Origin: Pseudomonadota bacterium
GTDB taxonomy: Bacteria > Pseudomonadota > Alphaproteobacteria > Acetobacterales > Acetobacteraceae
Direction: 5' to 3'
DNA: 64,000 nucleotides
Assembly (NCBI GenBank): GCA_021845985.1
Contig: JAJZES010000031.1
Coordinates: 1 to 64,000, forward strand
In this document: piece after piece, positions 62,571-64,000 of the stretch
Layout: the number at the start of each line of letters is the position of its first letter
Position numbering within the stretch: the first letter of the stretch is position 1
Program-made: the position numbers and the translations under genes
Notes under the pieces: model-generated
Told to the model about the DNA's origin: nothing
What the model saw: only the letters and a program-made list of their open reading frames with translations
Database searches by the model: none

Positions 62571-62585
62571 GTGGTTTCAAACCAC
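62571..62585. promoter_or_regulatory. Palindrome GTGGTTT-C-AAACCAC, candidate operator
   Basis: A perfect 7-bp inverted repeat about a single base, 16 bp upstream of the exporter ATG and 58 bp upstream of the Nudix ATG. Position and symmetry suit a regulator site for the divergent pair. The binder is unknown. Confidence 0.45.
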
Positions 62586-62643
62586 GCGCCGGTGGGGTGC
62601 AGCCGTGCTTGTCGCGCGACCGCCCCTCCCGTAAGGGCCACCT

Positions 62644-63480
62644 ATGCAATCGCTCCTGCGCCACGTCGCGGCCTGCAACAACGCGGTCCTGCCGGGCACC
62701 CGGCTGCCGCTGTGCCTCGCCGGCGCGCCCATCGGCTGGCTGCGGCCGGAGCTGGCCGCCAGCCTCGCCGGCTGGCCTGGCCTCCGCCGCAGCGATGCCG
62801 GCCTCGATCTGGCCGAGCCGGCCCGGCTGACGCTGCTTGGCCGCGAGCTTGCCGAGGCCGGCCATTGCCGCTGGCGCGGCGAAGCCTTCGACGTACGCGC
62901 CACGGTCGGCGGCGCGGTGCTGGCGCAGATCGACCGCGGCGCCCTGCCGGTGCTCGGGCTGATCGCGGTCGGGGTCCATGTCAACGGTCTGGTCCAGCGG
63001 CCGGACGGCGCCTGGCTGTGGGTCGGCGTGCGCGCCGCCGACAAGCATCTCGATCCCGGTAAGCTCGACCATCTGGTCGCCGGCGGCGTCGCCGCCGGCA
63101 TGACCCCGCAACAAACCCTGGTCAAGGAAGCCGCCGAGGAAGCCGCAGTGCCGGCCGCCCTGGCCGCCCGCGCGGTGGCCAGCGGCCGCCTCGGCTACGT
63201 GATGGAGCGCCCGGAGGGGCTGCGCCGCGATCTGCTGCTGTGCTACGACCTGGACCTGCCGGAGACGTTCGTGCCCAGGCCGACGGACGGGGAGGTGGCG
63301 CGGTTCGAGCGCTGGCCGCTCACCGAGGTGCTGGCGACTGTGCGCGCCGGTGACGCCTTCAAGTTCAACGTCAATCTCGTCTTGATCGACCTGTTCCTCC
63401 GGCTGGGCCTGATCGTGGGGACGGAGGCGTCGGCGCTGCGTGCGGCGCTCGCCGCGCCCGCGTTCGGTGCCCCGACCTGA
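62644..63480 (+). CDS. DUF4743-containing Nudix hydrolase
   Basis: 278 residues from the ATG at 62644. The N-terminal 120 residues match the DUF4743 arrangement (IGWLRPELAASLAGW, LTLLGRELAEAG). The Nudix box is GGVAAGMTPQQTLVKEAAEEAAV, at about residues 147-169; it has Lys for the usual Arg and Ala for the Gly after EE, as in the thiamine-diphosphokinase-associated Nudix group. The metal-binding Glu residues are retained. The substrate may be a damaged thiamine or nucleoside diphosphate; this is family inference. Confidence 0.88.
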   Translation: MQSLLRHVAACNNAVLPGTRLPLCLAGAPIGWLRPELAASLAGWPGLRRSDAGLDLAEPARLTLLGRELAEAGHCRWRGEAFDVRATVGGAVLAQIDRGALPVLGLIAVGVHVNGLVQRPDGAWLWVGVRAADKHLDPGKLDHLVAGGVAAGMTPQQTLVKEAAEEAAVPAALAARAVASGRLGYVMERPEGLRRDLLLCYDLDLPETFVPRPTDGEVARFERWPLTEVLATVRAGDAFKFNVNLVLIDLFLRLGLIVGTEASALRAALAAPAFGAPT

Positions 63481-63510
63481 TCCCACCGCGTTTGGCCCGA
63501 AGGATCTGCC

Positions 63511-64000
63511 ATGACCGTACGCCAGAAGCTGCGCCGCCGCCGCCGCACCAAGATCATCGCCACGATCGGCCCGGCGAGTTCCACGGCCGAGGTGCTGGCG
63601 CGGCTGTTCCAGGCCGGCGCGGACGTGTTCCGGCTCAATTTCAGCCATGGCAGCCACGACGAACACGCCGCCCGCATCGCCCTGATCCGCGAGCTGGAGG
63701 CGCGCTTCGATCACCCGATCGGCATTCTCGCCGACGTGCAGGGGCCGAAGCTGCGCGTCGGCCGGTTTGGCGGCGGGCGGGTGGCGCTGCAGACCGGCCA
63801 GTCCTTCACCCTCGACCTCAACCCGACGCCGGGCGACGTGCGCCGCGTCAACCTGCCGCACCCGGAGATCATCGCCGCCGCGGCGATCGGCACCACCCTG
63901 TTGCTCGATGACGGCAAGCTGCGGCTGCGGGTGGCGCGGGTGCGCGAAGACCGGCTGGAGACCGAGGTGATGGTCGGCGGCCCGCTGTCCGACCGCAAGG
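63511..64000 (+). CDS. pyk: Pyruvate kinase, 5' part (runs off the window)
   Basis: The first 163 codons of the last glycolytic enzyme. The ATG at 63511 has AAGGA 7 bases upstream. RRTKIIATIGPASS, ADVFRLNFSHGSHDEH and ILADVQGPKLRVG match the start of the catalytic barrel, followed by the beginning of the B domain (LLLDDGKLRLRV). The remaining two thirds lie beyond base 64000. Confidence 0.97.
   Translation, partial: MTVRQKLRRRRRTKIIATIGPASSTAEVLARLFQAGADVFRLNFSHGSHDEHAARIALIRELEARFDHPIGILADVQGPKLRVGRFGGGRVALQTGQSFTLDLNPTPGDVRRVNLPHPEIIAAAAIGTTLLLDDGKLRLRVARVREDRLETEVMVGGPLSDRK

Overview
The window is a very GC-rich (about 70 percent by eye), densely coding chromosomal segment of an alphaproteobacterium. 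Several features point to the Acetobacteraceae/Rhodospirillales: the rimP-nusA-ylxR/L7Ae-infB-rbfA-truB-rpsO-pnp order, a plant-type glutamate-cysteine ligase beside rsmE and ubiA, a separate HisZ, the alphaproteobacterial membrane-anchored cytochrome c, and tight metK-trmB-hisZ-purA packing. Almost everything is housekeeping. I see no insertion sequence, integrase, prophage, CRISPR array, rRNA or tRNA gene.

Layout. 1-276 is a 51-bp tandem repeat (5.4 copies) entering from the left edge. 394-3284 holds a DUF6065-like gene convergent with a SARP/BTAD-TPR regulator. 3368-7739 holds gshA-rsmE (minus), divergent ubiA plus a lysine-methyltransferase-like gene, and a tyrosine-phosphatase-like gene. 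7858-11358 is the sdhCDAB operon (minus), followed upstream by asd. 12620-13832 holds a ModE-type HTH protein, a small secreted protein and a Cys-rich protein with two repeated modules. 13980-16089 is an OmpR-type two-component pair and 16130-17806 a coiled-coil porin. 18084-24006 is an RND efflux operon (pump, adaptor, outer-membrane factor). 24100-25837 holds a small membrane protein and a nitronate-monooxygenase-like enzyme. 25943-35578 is the long translation/RNA-metabolism operon rimP to pnp. 35711-36227 is a small plus-strand island with a decayed BrnT-type toxin and an intact HTH antitoxin. 36378-44422 is a co-directional minus-strand run (dapB, metK, trmB, CoA-ester lyase, hisZ, purA, typA), several joined by 4-bp overlaps. 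44623-48466 is grpE-dnaK-dnaJ. 48610-56121 holds a tandem-domain cytochrome c, hisN and the yejABEF peptide importer. 56262-57862 is kdsB-pheA, 57867-58163 rpmB. 58227-62555 holds a YfhO-type membrane protein, a small protein and an Atm1-type ABC exporter. The window ends with a DUF4743 Nudix hydrolase and the start of pyruvate kinase.

Most notable points: trmB appears to start at a non-canonical CTG overlapping the metK stop (CTGA); a hairpin-plus-T-tract intrinsic terminator sits at the very start of rimP, with a G-quadruplex-prone tract just upstream; the BrnT toxin gene next to that tract has lost its middle while its antitoxin survives; ylxR overlaps nusA by 86 bp; the cytochrome c carries two heme domains that look recently duplicated; and the Cys-rich protein has a duplicated four-cysteine module of unknown role. 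I found no clearly new multigene system. The rimP leader/toxin-remnant junction and the two-module Cys protein are the best candidates for follow-up.
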